Source: Streptomyces vinaceus (lineage in GTDB: Bacteria > Actinomycetota > Actinomycetes > Streptomycetales > Streptomycetaceae). Taken from it: 64,000 nucleotides of DNA. Shown here one piece after another: positions 34,117 through 43,732 of this stretch. Both the position numbers and the translations under genes were made by a program. The stretch covers positions 7,355,501 to 7,419,500 of the forward strand of contig NZ_CP023692.1 in assembly GCF_008704935.1 (NCBI RefSeq). Direction: 5' to 3'. The notes below the pieces were generated by a model. It was not told the DNA's origin and did not search any database. It saw only the letters and a program-made list of their open reading frames with translations. How positions within the stretch are numbered: position 1 is the stretch's first letter; each line of letters begins with the position of its first letter.

Positions 34117-36566
34117 TCGTCCTGCCGCACCGCGTACGCGCCGCCACCCCGCCCCGCCCGGCGCACTGCACCACCCCCCTGTCCGCACCCGCGGCGGCCC
34201 TGCTCGCCGGACCCGAAGGCCACCTGGCGCTCGCCGCGCTGACCCATCTGCTGCTCCACCGCTACGGAGCCGGCTGGGACGTCTTCGGCGCCGCCGGCGC
34301 CACACCGCTGCGCTACCTCCCCTGCGAGGACCAGGAGAGCGCCACCCTGGCACAGCTCACCGCGTCCGTCCGCGCCGTCGACACCGCCCTGCCGTCCGAC
34401 GGCGCACCGTACGCGGCGGTGCTCCCCGCCGGCCCGGGCACCGAGCCGTCCGCCCTCGGGCGGCCCGTCTGGACCGCCGCCGCCGACGGCCGGGACCTCC
34501 ACCTCTCCTACGACGGCGCCCTCGTGGACGCCACCACCGCGGAGCACGCGGCCCGGCACCTGGGGCTGCTCGCCGACCGCGCGGCGCGGGAGCCCTCAAC
34601 CACCGCGGGAGCCGTCGACCTGCTCCTGCCGGACGAACGCGAACTGCTGCTGGACGCCTGGAACGCACCCCCCACCCCGCACGCGGACACCACCCTGCAC
34701 CGCATGATCCGCGAACAGGCCGCCCGCACCCCCGACGCGATCGCCCTGCGGGACGGCGCCGACGAGCTGACGTACGGCGAACTCGACGCCGCCTCCGACC
34801 GGTTCGCCCACCGGCTGCTGCCGCACCTCGCCGGCCCCGGTGACCTCGTGGTCCTCACCGGCGACCGGGACCTCGCGCTCTTCACCGCCGTCCTCGGCAT
34901 CTGGAAGGCCGGGGCCGGCTTCGTCCACCTCGACCCGCACCTGCCGGACCTACGGGCCGAGGAGGTGCTGCGCGTCACCGCGCCCGCGATCACGCTGACC
35001 ACCGCGACAGGTCACCGGGCCGTCGCGGACCGGGCCCTCGATGCCGCGGCGTTCCTCGACGGCGCACCGGGCCCCGGCGCGGGCGACGGCCCGCCCGGTG
35101 CCCCCGAGGACCGGGCCCGCCCCGACACCACCGCCTACGTCCTGTTCACCTCCGGCAGCACCGGCACCCCCAAGGGCGTCGTCCGTCCGCACCGCATGCA
35201 CACCTCGCGCATCCGGCTGGAACAGGCGATGTACGGCATGGGCCCGGACGACCGGCACCTGCTGAAGTCGCCCATCAGCTTCCGGGAGTTCGCCTGGCCG
35301 CTGGCGACCGGCGGCACGGCGGTGCTGGCGGCTCCCGGCAAGGACCGCGACGACCGCCACCTCGCGGAACTCATCCACGACCAGCGCATCACCACCGTCA
35401 GCTTCGTGCCGTCCATGCTGCGCCTGCTGCTCACCCAGCCCGCGTTCCGCACCGCGCCCGCACTGCGCCACGTCTTCGTCGGCGGCGAGGCCCTCGGACA
35501 GGACCTGGAGGACGAACTGCGCTTCCTCGGCTTCGAGGTCCACAACACGTACACCCTCAGCGAGGCGGACTACGTGTGCCACCGCACCGGACCGCTCACC
35601 GCCCCCCGGCCCGAGGGCGCGGTCGGGACCGTCGTCGGCGTTCCGCTCGACATGCGGACCTACCTCTGCGACACGGCGGGCCGGCTGGTGCCGCCCGGCG
35701 TCGTCGGCGAGATCCACACCGGCGGACCCGGGCTGGCCGACGGCTACCTCGGCCGCCCGGACCTGACCGCCGAGCGCTTCCGCCCCAACCGGATCGACCC
35801 CACCGGCCCCGCGGTCCTCTTCCGCACCGGAGACCTCGCGCGTCACCTGCCCGACGGCCAGATCGAGTACCTCGGACGCGCCGACGACCAGGTCAAGGTC
35901 CGCGGGCAGCGGGTGGAGCCCGCCGAGGTGGAGACCGTACTGCGCACCCACCCGGGCATCGCCGACGCGGCCGTCGTCGGCATCCCCGACCCCGACCAGG
36001 GCGCCGTCCTCGCGGCCTACGTCGTGCCCGAGAACGACGAGGTCCCGCCCCAGCGGCTGCGCGAGCATCTCGCCGCCCGGCTCCCGGACTTCATGGTGCC
36101 CGCGCACCTGGCCTCGGTCCCCGCGCTGCCGCTGCTCGGCAGCGGCAAGGTCGACCGGGGCGCGCTGCGGGTGTCACCGCGCACCCGCCCCGCCCTCGAC
36201 GTGCCCTGCACCCCGCCCGCCACCGCCGACCAGGAGCGCGCCGCCGTACTCGTGGCACGCGTCCTCGGCCTCGACACCGTGGGCATCGACGACGACTTCT
36301 TCGCCCTGGGCGGCGACTCCCTGCGCCTGATGATGCTGCGCGGCGCGCTGGAGTCGGCCAGCGGCCGGGCGATCGCCCTCGCCGACGTCCTCGCCGCCCG
36401 CACCCCGCGCGGCCACGCCCGGCTCCTCGGCGAGGCGACCGGCTCCGGCGCCGGCTCCGGCGCCGTCGCCGCCCGCCGCCCCGCCGAACGCCGGCGCCCT
36501 TCGCGGCGCGCAGGCACCGCCACAGCCCCCCGTACCCGACCGTCCGAAGGAGGCGAACCCAGGTGA
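34113..36566 (+). CDS. NRPS module: condensation remnant-adenylation-carrier
   Basis: An 817-residue protein. Residues 1-190 resemble the C-terminal part of a condensation domain without HHxxxDG. The adenylation domain spans about 195-690, with A3 FTSGSTGTPKGV (about 344), A8 region FRTGDLARHLPDGQIEYLGR and A10 GSGKVDRG. The carrier domain has DDDFFALGGDSLRL (Ser about 735). In core A4 the usual FDxS is FREF, so the Asp that holds an alpha-amino group is Arg. This suggests a substrate that is not a normal alpha-amino acid. A basic Ala/Arg tail follows. ATGA overlap with the upstream gene. Confidence 0.9.
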   Translation: MIVLPHRVRAATPPRPAHCTTPLSAPAAALLAGPEGHLALAALTHLLLHRYGAGWDVFGAAGATPLRYLPCEDQESATLAQLTASVRAVDTALPSDGAPYAAVLPAGPGTEPSALGRPVWTAAADGRDLHLSYDGALVDATTAEHAARHLGLLADRAAREPSTTAGAVDLLLPDERELLLDAWNAPPTPHADTTLHRMIREQAARTPDAIALRDGADELTYGELDAASDRFAHRLLPHLAGPGDLVVLTGDRDLALFTAVLGIWKAGAGFVHLDPHLPDLRAEEVLRVTAPAITLTTATGHRAVADRALDAAAFLDGAPGPGAGDGPPGAPEDRARPDTTAYVLFTSGSTGTPKGVVRPHRMHTSRIRLEQAMYGMGPDDRHLLKSPISFREFAWPLATGGTAVLAAPGKDRDDRHLAELIHDQRITTVSFVPSMLRLLLTQPAFRTAPALRHVFVGGEALGQDLEDELRFLGFEVHNTYTLSEADYVCHRTGPLTAPRPEGAVGTVVGVPLDMRTYLCDTAGRLVPPGVVGEIHTGGPGLADGYLGRPDLTAERFRPNRIDPTGPAVLFRTGDLARHLPDGQIEYLGRADDQVKVRGQRVEPAEVETVLRTHPGIADAAVVGIPDPDQGAVLAAYVVPENDEVPPQRLREHLAARLPDFMVPAHLASVPALPLLGSGKVDRGALRVSPRTRPALDVPCTPPATADQERAAVLVARVLGLDTVGIDDDFFALGGDSLRLMMLRGALESASGRAIALADVLAARTPRGHARLLGEATGSGAGSGAVAARRPAERRRPSRRAGTATAPRTRPSEGGEPR

Positions 36567-39500
36567 GCGCCCCCCTGCCCGGCCACCACGCGCCGGCCCC
36601 GGCCCCGGCCGCGGCTCCGGCCGCGGCCGCGGACGACGAGTACGCCGTGGCCGTCGTCGGCATGGCCGTCCGCCTGCCCGGCTGCGAAAGCCTCGACCAC
36701 TACTGGGAGATCCTCGCGGCGGGCGAGGACGCCGTCACCCGGCGCACGCAGCAGCCCGGCACCTTCGTCCCGGCCTACGGCTCCGTCCCCCGTCCCGCCC
36801 ACTTCGACCCGGCACGCTTCGGCATCGCCCCCTCCGAGGCCCTGCTCCTCGATCCGCAGCACCGGCTGCTCCTGGAAGCCGCCGACGAGGCGCTGGAGGC
36901 CGCCAACGTCGACCGCGTCCGCACCCCGGCCATCAGCGTCTACGCCGGTGTCGGCCACAACGACTACGAACGCTGGGTGGGCACCGCCCTCGCCGGGCAG
37001 CCCGGCGTCGACGCCCAGGCCCTGGAGGTCACCAACCGCGGCGACTACGCCGCCACCCGCGTCGCCTACCGGCTCGGCCTGCACGGCGCCGCCATCACCG
37101 TCCAGTCCGCCTGCTCCACCGCGCTCACCGCCGTCCACCTCGCCGTGCAGGACCTCCTCGCACACGGCAGCGACCTCGCCGTCGCCGGCGTCGCCGCCGT
37201 GCGGGTGCCCGCCCCGGGCGGATACGACGCGCCACTCGGCGGCATCGGATCGCCGGACGGCGTGTGCCGCCCCTTCGACCAGGCGGCCGGCGGCTCCGTA
37301 CCGGGCGACGGCGCCGGCGCCGTGGTCCTCAAGCGCCTCGGCGACGCGGTGCGCGACGGCGACGACATCTGGGCGGTCGTCCGCGGCACCGCGATGAACA
37401 ACGACGGCTCCGGCAAATCCGGCTTCGCCGGCGTCGACGCCGCCGCACAGGCCGAGGTCATCCGGGCCGCCCTGCACGTCGCCGGTCTCCGGCCGCAGGA
37501 CATCGACTACGTCGAGGCGCACGGCAGCGGCACCCGCATCGGCGACGCCACCGAGTGGAGCGCCCTCGCCGAGGTCTTCGCCGACGTGGACCACCCCGTC
37601 CGCGTGGGCGCCGCCAAGGGCGGCCTCGGCCACCTCCGGGAGGCCGCGGGGCTCGCCGGACTGGTCAAGGCCGTGCTGTCGCTGCGGCACGGACGGCTCG
37701 TCGCCACCCCGCACTTCGACCGGTTGCCCACCGACCTCGCCCGTACGGGCGGCCCGCTGCACCCGCTCGGCGAAGCCCTCGACTGGCCGCCTGCCGACGG
37801 CCGCCCCCGGCGCGCCGGAGTCAGCGCCTTCGGCCTCGGCGGGACGAACTGCCACGTCGTCCTCGAAGAGGCCCCGCCACGGCCCCGGGAGCACGGACAG
37901 GGCACGGACGCCGCGCAGTTGCTGCTGGTCTCCAGCCATCACCCCGACGCGCTGAGCACCGACCTCGACGCCCTGCGCGACCACCTCGACCTGCACCCCG
38001 CGCGTGCGGCCGACACCGCCTGGACCACCCAGACCGCGCGCCACCGCCACCCGCACCGCGGCTACGCCGTCGTCACCCCCGAAGGCGGCACCCGGGCGGC
38101 CTTCGACGCCGACCGCCTGCGCGTCCAGCACGGCCGGGCCCCGTCCGCACCGCCCGAGGTCGTCTTCGTCCTGCCGGGCATCGGCAGCCACTACCCGGGC
38201 ATGGGAGCCGGACTCGCCGCCACCGACCCGGTCTTCGCGAGCCACCTGCGGGCCGCCGTCGAGATCGCCGACGGGCTGACGGACGGAGCCGTGGGCCGGT
38301 CCTTCGCCGCCCCCGGGCCCCGCCCCGCCGGTGACGGCGGCCGCGTCGACCTGCGGGCCCTGCTGCGCCGCGACGGCGCCGCCCGTCCGCCCCGCCGCGC
38401 GTTGCGCGAGGTCCACCTGTCGCTGTTCTGCCTCGAACACGCCATGGCCCGCACCCTCATCGACCTCGGCATCCGGCCCGCCGCCCTCCTCGGGCACAGC
38501 CTGGGGGAGTGGGTGGCCGCCGTACTGGCCGGCGTCATAGGCCTCGACGACGCCATGGCGGCCGTGGCCCGCCGGGCCGACCTCGTCGTGACGGCCGGGG
38601 AGGGCGCCATGCTCGGCGTGCTCGCCCCCGCCGAGGACGTCGAGAAGTACGCCGGCGACGACACCTGGCTCGCCGCCGACAACGGACCCGGGCACTGCGT
38701 GTTCTCCGGGCGCCCGGACGCGGTCACCGCACTCGCGGGCCGGCTGCGCGACGACGGCTTCACCGTCCTGCCCGTCGACACCGCCCACCCCTTCCACACC
38801 CCCCAGCTCACCCGGGCCGCCGACCTGCTGGGCGAGGACATGCGCGACGTGCCGCTGGGCCCGGCGCGCATCCCGATCGCCTCCAGCGTCCTCGGCCGCT
38901 GGCTCGACGGGGAGACGCCCACGCCCTCCTACTGGCGCGACCACATGGTCGGCCGCGTCCGGTTCAAGGCCGCCGCCGGGCTGGTCCTGGCCCGTCACCG
39001 CGTCCTGATCGAGGTGGGCCCCGGCACCGCCCGCCCGTGGATCGGCCAGAGCGACCCCGACGCCGTCTGCGTACGGACCGTCCGGCAGTCCTACGAGCAC
39101 GTGCCCGACCGGCAGGTCCTGCTGGAGGCCCTCGGTGAACTGTGGACCCACGGCGTCGAGGCCGAGTGGGAGCGGCTGCACCCGGTACCCGGCCGCAGGA
39201 CCACCCTGCCGCCCCGGAACCTGATCCGACGCCGGTACCTCCCCGACGCACCGCCGCCCGCCGACCAATTCGCGCCCTCGGCGCCCGTACCGGCGGCCGG
39301 CGCACCCGCGACCGGGGCCGGGGCCGGGGCCGGGGTCGGGGTCGGGGGAGAGCAGACCGGACCGCAGCACCGCCCGGACCCGGCGGCCGGCCCGCAGCCG
39401 CCCTCGACGGTGGGCGGGTACCTCGCGGAGCGCTTCCGCCTGCTCCTCGGCCTGCGCGAGGTCCACCCCGACGACCACTTCTTCCACCTCGGCGGCGACT

Positions 39501-39682
39501 CGCTGATGGGGGTCCACCTGATCGCGGGCCTGAAGGAACTCACCGGCACGGCCGTGCCCCCCTCCATCGTCTTCGCCTCCGCGACCCTCGGCGGCATGAC
39601 GCGCGAGGTGGAGGCCTGGCTGGCCGCCGCGGGGCAACAGCAGCCAGAACCCCTCGACGACAACGAAAGCCGCAGGCCATGA
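36563..39682 (+). CDS. Type I PKS module: KS-AT-ACP
   Basis: A 1039-residue single extension module without reductive domains. The ketosynthase (about 28-435) has SACSTALTAVH (Cys about 183), EAHGSGT and KGGLGHL. The acyltransferase (about 530-850) has GHSLGEW (Ser about 647); its specificity box reads AHPFHT where HAFH or YASH is usual. The carrier has FFHLGGDSLMG (Ser about 979). There is no thioesterase. GTG 36563 follows GAAGGAGG and overlaps the NRPS stop. The neighbouring methoxymalonyl-ACP genes suggest the extender unit. Confidence 0.95.
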   Translation: MSAPLPGHHAPAPAPAAAPAAAADDEYAVAVVGMAVRLPGCESLDHYWEILAAGEDAVTRRTQQPGTFVPAYGSVPRPAHFDPARFGIAPSEALLLDPQHRLLLEAADEALEAANVDRVRTPAISVYAGVGHNDYERWVGTALAGQPGVDAQALEVTNRGDYAATRVAYRLGLHGAAITVQSACSTALTAVHLAVQDLLAHGSDLAVAGVAAVRVPAPGGYDAPLGGIGSPDGVCRPFDQAAGGSVPGDGAGAVVLKRLGDAVRDGDDIWAVVRGTAMNNDGSGKSGFAGVDAAAQAEVIRAALHVAGLRPQDIDYVEAHGSGTRIGDATEWSALAEVFADVDHPVRVGAAKGGLGHLREAAGLAGLVKAVLSLRHGRLVATPHFDRLPTDLARTGGPLHPLGEALDWPPADGRPRRAGVSAFGLGGTNCHVVLEEAPPRPREHGQGTDAAQLLLVSSHHPDALSTDLDALRDHLDLHPARAADTAWTTQTARHRHPHRGYAVVTPEGGTRAAFDADRLRVQHGRAPSAPPEVVFVLPGIGSHYPGMGAGLAATDPVFASHLRAAVEIADGLTDGAVGRSFAAPGPRPAGDGGRVDLRALLRRDGAARPPRRALREVHLSLFCLEHAMARTLIDLGIRPAALLGHSLGEWVAAVLAGVIGLDDAMAAVARRADLVVTAGEGAMLGVLAPAEDVEKYAGDDTWLAADNGPGHCVFSGRPDAVTALAGRLRDDGFTVLPVDTAHPFHTPQLTRAADLLGEDMRDVPLGPARIPIASSVLGRWLDGETPTPSYWRDHMVGRVRFKAAAGLVLARHRVLIEVGPGTARPWIGQSDPDAVCVRTVRQSYEHVPDRQVLLEALGELWTHGVEAEWERLHPVPGRRTTLPPRNLIRRRYLPDAPPPADQFAPSAPVPAAGAPATGAGAGAGVGVGGEQTGPQHRPDPAAGPQPPSTVGGYLAERFRLLLGLREVHPDDHFFHLGGDSLMGVHLIAGLKELTGTAVPPSIVFASATLGGMTREVEAWLAAAGQQQPEPLDDNESRRP

Positions 39683-40521
39683 CCCCACCCACCATCGGCG
39701 TGCTCGGAGCCGGAGTCATCGGATCCAGCGTCGCCCACGCCGCCGCGGCGGCCGGCTACACGGTGACGCTCGTCGACTCCGACCCCGCAGCGCTCGACAC
39801 CGCCCGCCGCACCGTCCGCCGCCACCAGCGCCTGGCCACCCTCCTCGGCGGCACGCGCGCCCCGGCGCTCGACATCCGCCCCACAACCGACCTCGCCGCC
39901 CTCGCGGACGTCGGGTTCGTCGTGGAGAACACCACCGAGTCGGAGCGGGCCAAACGGGCCCTCTACCCGGAGCTGGAGAAGGTCCTCGCCCCGGGCACGA
40001 CCATCGCCGCCAACACCTCCGCGGTCCCCATCGGCCGGCTCGCCGAAGGGCTCACCGACCCGGGACGGGTCGTCGGCGTCCACTTCATGAACCCGGTCGA
40101 CCGGATCGACATGGTCGAGGTCGTCCGCGGCGAGGACACCTCCGACGCCGCCCTGCGGGACGTCGAAGTGATGCTGCGGCGCCTGGGCAAGAAGGCCGTC
40201 GTCGTCCGGGACGCGCCCGGCTTCGTGATCAACCGCGTCCTGATGCCGGTCGTCAACCTCGCCGCCGCCGTCGTCGCGGACGGCGTCGCCACACCGAGTC
40301 AGGTCGACGACCTCTTCAAGGGCTGCCTCGGCCACACCTCCGGCCCGCTGCGCACCGCGGACCTCATCGGCATAGACACCGTCGTCCGCACCCTGGAGGT
40401 GCTGCACGAGCACTACGGGACCGACGAGTTCGTCACCCATCCGGCGCTGCGCCGGATGGTCGACCAGGGCCGGCTCGGCGCGAAGAGCGGCCGAGGCTTC
40501 TACTCCTACGACGGGAACTGA
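39679..40521 (+). CDS. 3-hydroxyacyl-CoA dehydrogenase-like (FkbK-type)
   Basis: A 280-residue NAD-dependent dehydrogenase. It has Rossmann motif IGVLGAGVIGSSVAHAAAAA and the HAD signature HFMNPVDRIDMVEVVRGEDT. In methoxymalonyl-ACP pathways this enzyme oxidises glyceryl-ACP. It is followed by ACP, acyl-CoA dehydrogenase and FkbH-like genes in FkbK-J-I-H order. ATG overlaps the PKS stop by 4 nt. Confidence 0.85.
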   Translation: MTPPTIGVLGAGVIGSSVAHAAAAAGYTVTLVDSDPAALDTARRTVRRHQRLATLLGGTRAPALDIRPTTDLAALADVGFVVENTTESERAKRALYPELEKVLAPGTTIAANTSAVPIGRLAEGLTDPGRVVGVHFMNPVDRIDMVEVVRGEDTSDAALRDVEVMLRRLGKKAVVVRDAPGFVINRVLMPVVNLAAAVVADGVATPSQVDDLFKGCLGHTSGPLRTADLIGIDTVVRTLEVLHEHYGTDEFVTHPALRRMVDQGRLGAKSGRGFYSYDGN

Positions 40522-40523
40522 CC

Positions 40524-40805
40524 ATGGCTGCTCCGCAGACCACCACCCCCCGCCCGCACACCCCCGAGGAAGTCACCGCCACGGTACGGCAGTTCATCAG
40601 CCGGCTCAGCGGGCGCACAGCCATCGAGGACGACCGGCCGCTGATCTCCGACGGGGTCCTCGACTCCGTCGCCGCCGTCCAGATGGTCGACTTCGTCGAG
40701 CGCACCTTCGACGTCGAGATCGCCGACGAGGACCTCGAACTCGCCAACTTCGACTCCATCCGGGGCCTGGCCGGGCTCGTCAACCGCCGGCTGGCCGCAT
40801 CGTGA
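40524..40805 (+). CDS. Stand-alone acyl carrier protein (FkbJ-type)
   Basis: A 93-residue carrier protein with the phosphopantetheine site in ISDGVLDSVAAVQMVDF (Ser about 48) and the acidic helix DEDLELANFDSI. It should carry the glyceryl to methoxymalonyl unit made by the flanking genes. The Sfp-type enzyme at 45863 could activate it. Confidence 0.9.
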   Translation: MAAPQTTTPRPHTPEEVTATVRQFISRLSGRTAIEDDRPLISDGVLDSVAAVQMVDFVERTFDVEIADEDLELANFDSIRGLAGLVNRRLAAS

Positions 40806-41986
40806 CCGGCCCCGCCCCCGCAGCCCTCCTGGCGGCCCTGCGCGACGACGCGTTCACCGCCCGCGCCACCGCCTGGGAGCGCGCCGGAGCCGTCCCGCGC
40901 GCGGCCATCGACGAACTGGCCGCCCTCGGCCTGCTCGGTCTCACCGTGGACACCGCCCACCGGGGCAGCGGCACGCCCCCGGCCGCCGTCACCGACGTGC
41001 ACCGCCTGGTGGCCGCCGCCTCACCGAGCCTGCACAGCCTGCTCGTCGTCCACGCCATGGTCTGCCACGCGGTGCGCCGCTGGGCGTCCGCCGAACTGCG
41101 CGACGCGCTGCTGCCCGAGCTGGCGACCGGCCGGATGCTCGCCGCGTTCGCGCTCACCGAGCAACAGGCCGGCGCCGACACCGGCGCCCTGACCACCACC
41201 ATCGATCGGGTCGGCGACACCCTGCGGATCACCGGCACCAAACGCTGGCTGTCGTTCGGCCAGATCGCCGACGCCTACCTCGTCTTCGGCAGCACGGACG
41301 GGCGCGGCTCCTGCGCCCTGGTGGACGCAGGAGCGGGCGTGCGCGTCGCCGTGGAACCCGTCACCGCGGGGCTGCGCGCCGCCCGGCTCGCCCGCGTCAC
41401 CTTCGACGGCGCCACGGCACCGGCCTCCCGCGCGGTCGGCCGCCCCGGCATCGGCATCCCGTTCGTGGTGACCTCCTGCCTGACGCTGGGCCGGCTGTAC
41501 GTCGCCGCCGGCGCCGTGGGCGTCGCCGAGGCCGCCCTGCGCCTGGCCGCCGACCACGCTGCCACCCGCGCCCACGGCGGTACCACCCTCGGTGACCGGC
41601 AACTCGTCCGGGGCCTGCTGGCCGACGCCGCCCTCGCCACCGACGCCGCCGCCCGCTACGTACGGCACACCGCCCAGGAGATCGAGGACCGGGAGCCGTC
41701 CGCAGCGGTCACCGCCGCCCGCGCCAAGCTGCTGGCCAGCAGGGCGGCCACCACCGCCACCGCGACCGCCTCCCGCCTCCTGGGCGCGGCCGGGCAGACC
41801 GAGGACCACCCCCTGGCCCGCCTGCACGCCGCCGCGCGCGTCCACGAGGTCATCGAGGGCCCCACCGAAGTACTCCAGGACATCATCGCCGCCGACCTCC
41901 TGCGGGGCCGGCCCGGCACCACGGACCGCGCCCCCTCCCCGGCGGCGCCGTACCGGAAGGAGGACGACCACCGTGCAGAGCACTGA
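40802..41986 (+). CDS. Acyl-CoA/acyl-ACP dehydrogenase (FkbI-type)
   Basis: A 394-residue flavoprotein of the acyl-CoA dehydrogenase family. FALTEQQAGADTGALTTT and TRLLGAAGQ-like (SRLLGAAGQTEDHPLARLHA) regions bind FAD, and VIEGPTEVLQDIIA is the C-terminal family motif. In the FkbI role it oxidises hydroxy-acyl-ACP toward hydroxymalonyl-ACP. GTG overlaps the ACP stop. Confidence 0.85.
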   Translation: MTGPAPAALLAALRDDAFTARATAWERAGAVPRAAIDELAALGLLGLTVDTAHRGSGTPPAAVTDVHRLVAAASPSLHSLLVVHAMVCHAVRRWASAELRDALLPELATGRMLAAFALTEQQAGADTGALTTTIDRVGDTLRITGTKRWLSFGQIADAYLVFGSTDGRGSCALVDAGAGVRVAVEPVTAGLRAARLARVTFDGATAPASRAVGRPGIGIPFVVTSCLTLGRLYVAAGAVGVAEAALRLAADHAATRAHGGTTLGDRQLVRGLLADAALATDAAARYVRHTAQEIEDREPSAAVTAARAKLLASRAATTATATASRLLGAAGQTEDHPLARLHAAARVHEVIEGPTEVLQDIIAADLLRGRPGTTDRAPSPAAPYRKEDDHRAEH

Positions 41987-43112
41987 GCCGCACACCCCGC
42001 CGCCCCCGCAGGTCAAATGCGTGGTCTGGGACCTCGACGACACCCTGTGGGACGGGACCCTCCTGGAGGGCGACGACCTCAGCGTCCCCGAGGCCAACCG
42101 GCAACTGGTCCGCACCCTCGACGAGCACGGCATCCTCCAGTCCGTCGCCAGCCGCAACGAACCCGACGCCGTCGCCGAGCAGCTGCGCGCCTTCGGGCTC
42201 GACGAGTACTTCCTGTACCCGCAGGTCGGCTGGTCGGCCAAGTCCGCCTCCCTGCGCGCCGTCGCCGAGGAGCTGAACATCGCGCCCGAGAGCGTGCTGT
42301 TCGTGGACGACTCCGAGTTCGAACGCGCCGAAGTGGCCGGCGTACTGCCCGACGTGCGCTGCATGACCCGGCAGGAGCTCCACGCCCTGGTGGCGGCCGG
42401 CGCCGTGCTGCCCGCGCAGGTGACCGACGACGCGCGGCGCCGCCGCGCGATGTACCTGGCGGAGAGCAGGCGCCGCACCCACGAGGTGGCGTTCGACGGC
42501 CCGGCGGCGGAGTTCCTGGAGTCCCTCGACATGACGCTGCGCGTACGTGAGGCGAGCACCGCGGACCTCGCGCGCGCCGCCGAACTGACCCAGCGCACCC
42601 ACCAGCTCAACACCACCGGGATCACTTTCGGCCAGGACGAACTGGCCTCACTGATCCTGGACCCGGGCCACCGCGTGCTCGTCGCCGAACTCGACGACCG
42701 CTTCGGCACGTACGGCACCATCGGGCTCGCCGTCGTCGCCACCGGTACGACCGGCCGGCCGGGGGCCGGGCCGCGCGCCGCCGCACCCCCGCCCCGCTGG
42801 ACGATCCGGCTGCTGCTGATGTCGTGCCGCGTCATGGGACGCAACATCGGCACCAGCCTCATCGCCGCCGTCGCCCAACTGGCCGCGGCGCACGGCGCCG
42901 GCACCGTCGCCCACTTCCGGCCCACCGACCGCAACCGGCAGATGCTCGTCACCTACCGGTTCGCGGGATTCACCGTCGAGTCCCGCACGGACGACCTGGT
43001 CGTCCTCTCCCTCCCCGAGGCGGGCGGCCCGGCCGTGCCCGGCTACGTACGCCTCGTCATCGAAGACACCCCCGCCGCCCCGCGCGGCACGAGTCAGGAG
43101 CTCATCGCATGA
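41973..43112 (+). CDS. FkbH-like glyceryl transferase/phosphatase
   Basis: A 379-residue protein. The N-terminal HAD phosphatase domain has VVWDLDDTLWDGTL and VLFVDDSEFERAEV. A C-terminal GNAT-like domain follows (about 205-360). FkbH takes 1,3-bisphosphoglycerate, removes phosphate and loads glycerate onto the ACP. GGAAGGAGG precedes GTG 41973, which lies inside the end of the upstream gene. Confidence 0.9.
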   Translation: MQSTEPHTPPPPQVKCVVWDLDDTLWDGTLLEGDDLSVPEANRQLVRTLDEHGILQSVASRNEPDAVAEQLRAFGLDEYFLYPQVGWSAKSASLRAVAEELNIAPESVLFVDDSEFERAEVAGVLPDVRCMTRQELHALVAAGAVLPAQVTDDARRRRAMYLAESRRRTHEVAFDGPAAEFLESLDMTLRVREASTADLARAAELTQRTHQLNTTGITFGQDELASLILDPGHRVLVAELDDRFGTYGTIGLAVVATGTTGRPGAGPRAAAPPPRWTIRLLLMSCRVMGRNIGTSLIAAVAQLAAAHGAGTVAHFRPTDRNRQMLVTYRFAGFTVESRTDDLVVLSLPEAGGPAVPGYVRLVIEDTPAAPRGTSQELIA

Positions 43113-43732
43113 CCGCCTTCACGCAGACCTGGACCGACACCTTCTCCTCGGTGTACGCGCAGGAACCGCTCGCCAAGCTCTCCTGGTTCAACGCCTCTCC
43201 GGGGCTCGAACTCATCAAGCGCGTCATCGACGGCACCCTCAAGCCCGGCCAGCGCCTCGTCGACCTGGGCAGCGGCCCGGGCGTCGACGCCGTGTTCCTC
43301 TCGGTACAGGGACTCGACGTGACCGGCGTCGACCTGTCGCCCGACGCGGTGGCCCGTGCCCGCCGGTGGGCCGAACTCGCCGGTGCACCGGCCGAGTTCA
43401 TCCAGGGCGACGTGCTCGACGTACCGCTTCCCGACCACTCTGCCGACGTCGTGACCGACTCGTTCGTCTTCCACAACATGCGCGACGACGCGCGGGAGCG
43501 GTACGCCGACGAGGTCCACCGCCTGCTGAAGCCGGGCGGCCTGTTCCTGCTCAACTCCTTCTCCGACCACATGGTCGAGGGCACCGGCCCGCGCCGCATC
43601 ACCAGCGAGGAGATCCTCGCCACCTTCCGCTCCGACCGGTTCACCTGCGTGGGGCTGTACGTCTACCGCAACGTTCCCACCCAGGCCAAGCCCGACCAGC
43701 TGCACTGGTTCGGCGAATTCCGGGCCCGCTGA
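43109..43732 (+). CDS. Class I SAM methyltransferase
   Basis: A 207-residue methyltransferase with motif I LVDLGSGPGVDAVFLSV, an acidic motif II (VTGVDLSPDAV) and LKPGGLFLLNSFSD. Its position right after FkbH suggests O-methylation of hydroxymalonyl-ACP (the FkbG role), although it is not clearly FkbG-like in sequence. ATGA overlap upstream, TGATG overlap downstream. Confidence 0.8.
   Translation: MTAFTQTWTDTFSSVYAQEPLAKLSWFNASPGLELIKRVIDGTLKPGQRLVDLGSGPGVDAVFLSVQGLDVTGVDLSPDAVARARRWAELAGAPAEFIQGDVLDVPLPDHSADVVTDSFVFHNMRDDARERYADEVHRLLKPGGLFLLNSFSDHMVEGTGPRRITSEEILATFRSDRFTCVGLYVYRNVPTQAKPDQLHWFGEFRAR

Noticed and set aside
36017..39688. A 1223-codon minus-strand frame opposite the PKS
   Set aside because: GC-rich antisense shadow; the plus strand has all KS, AT and carrier motifs.
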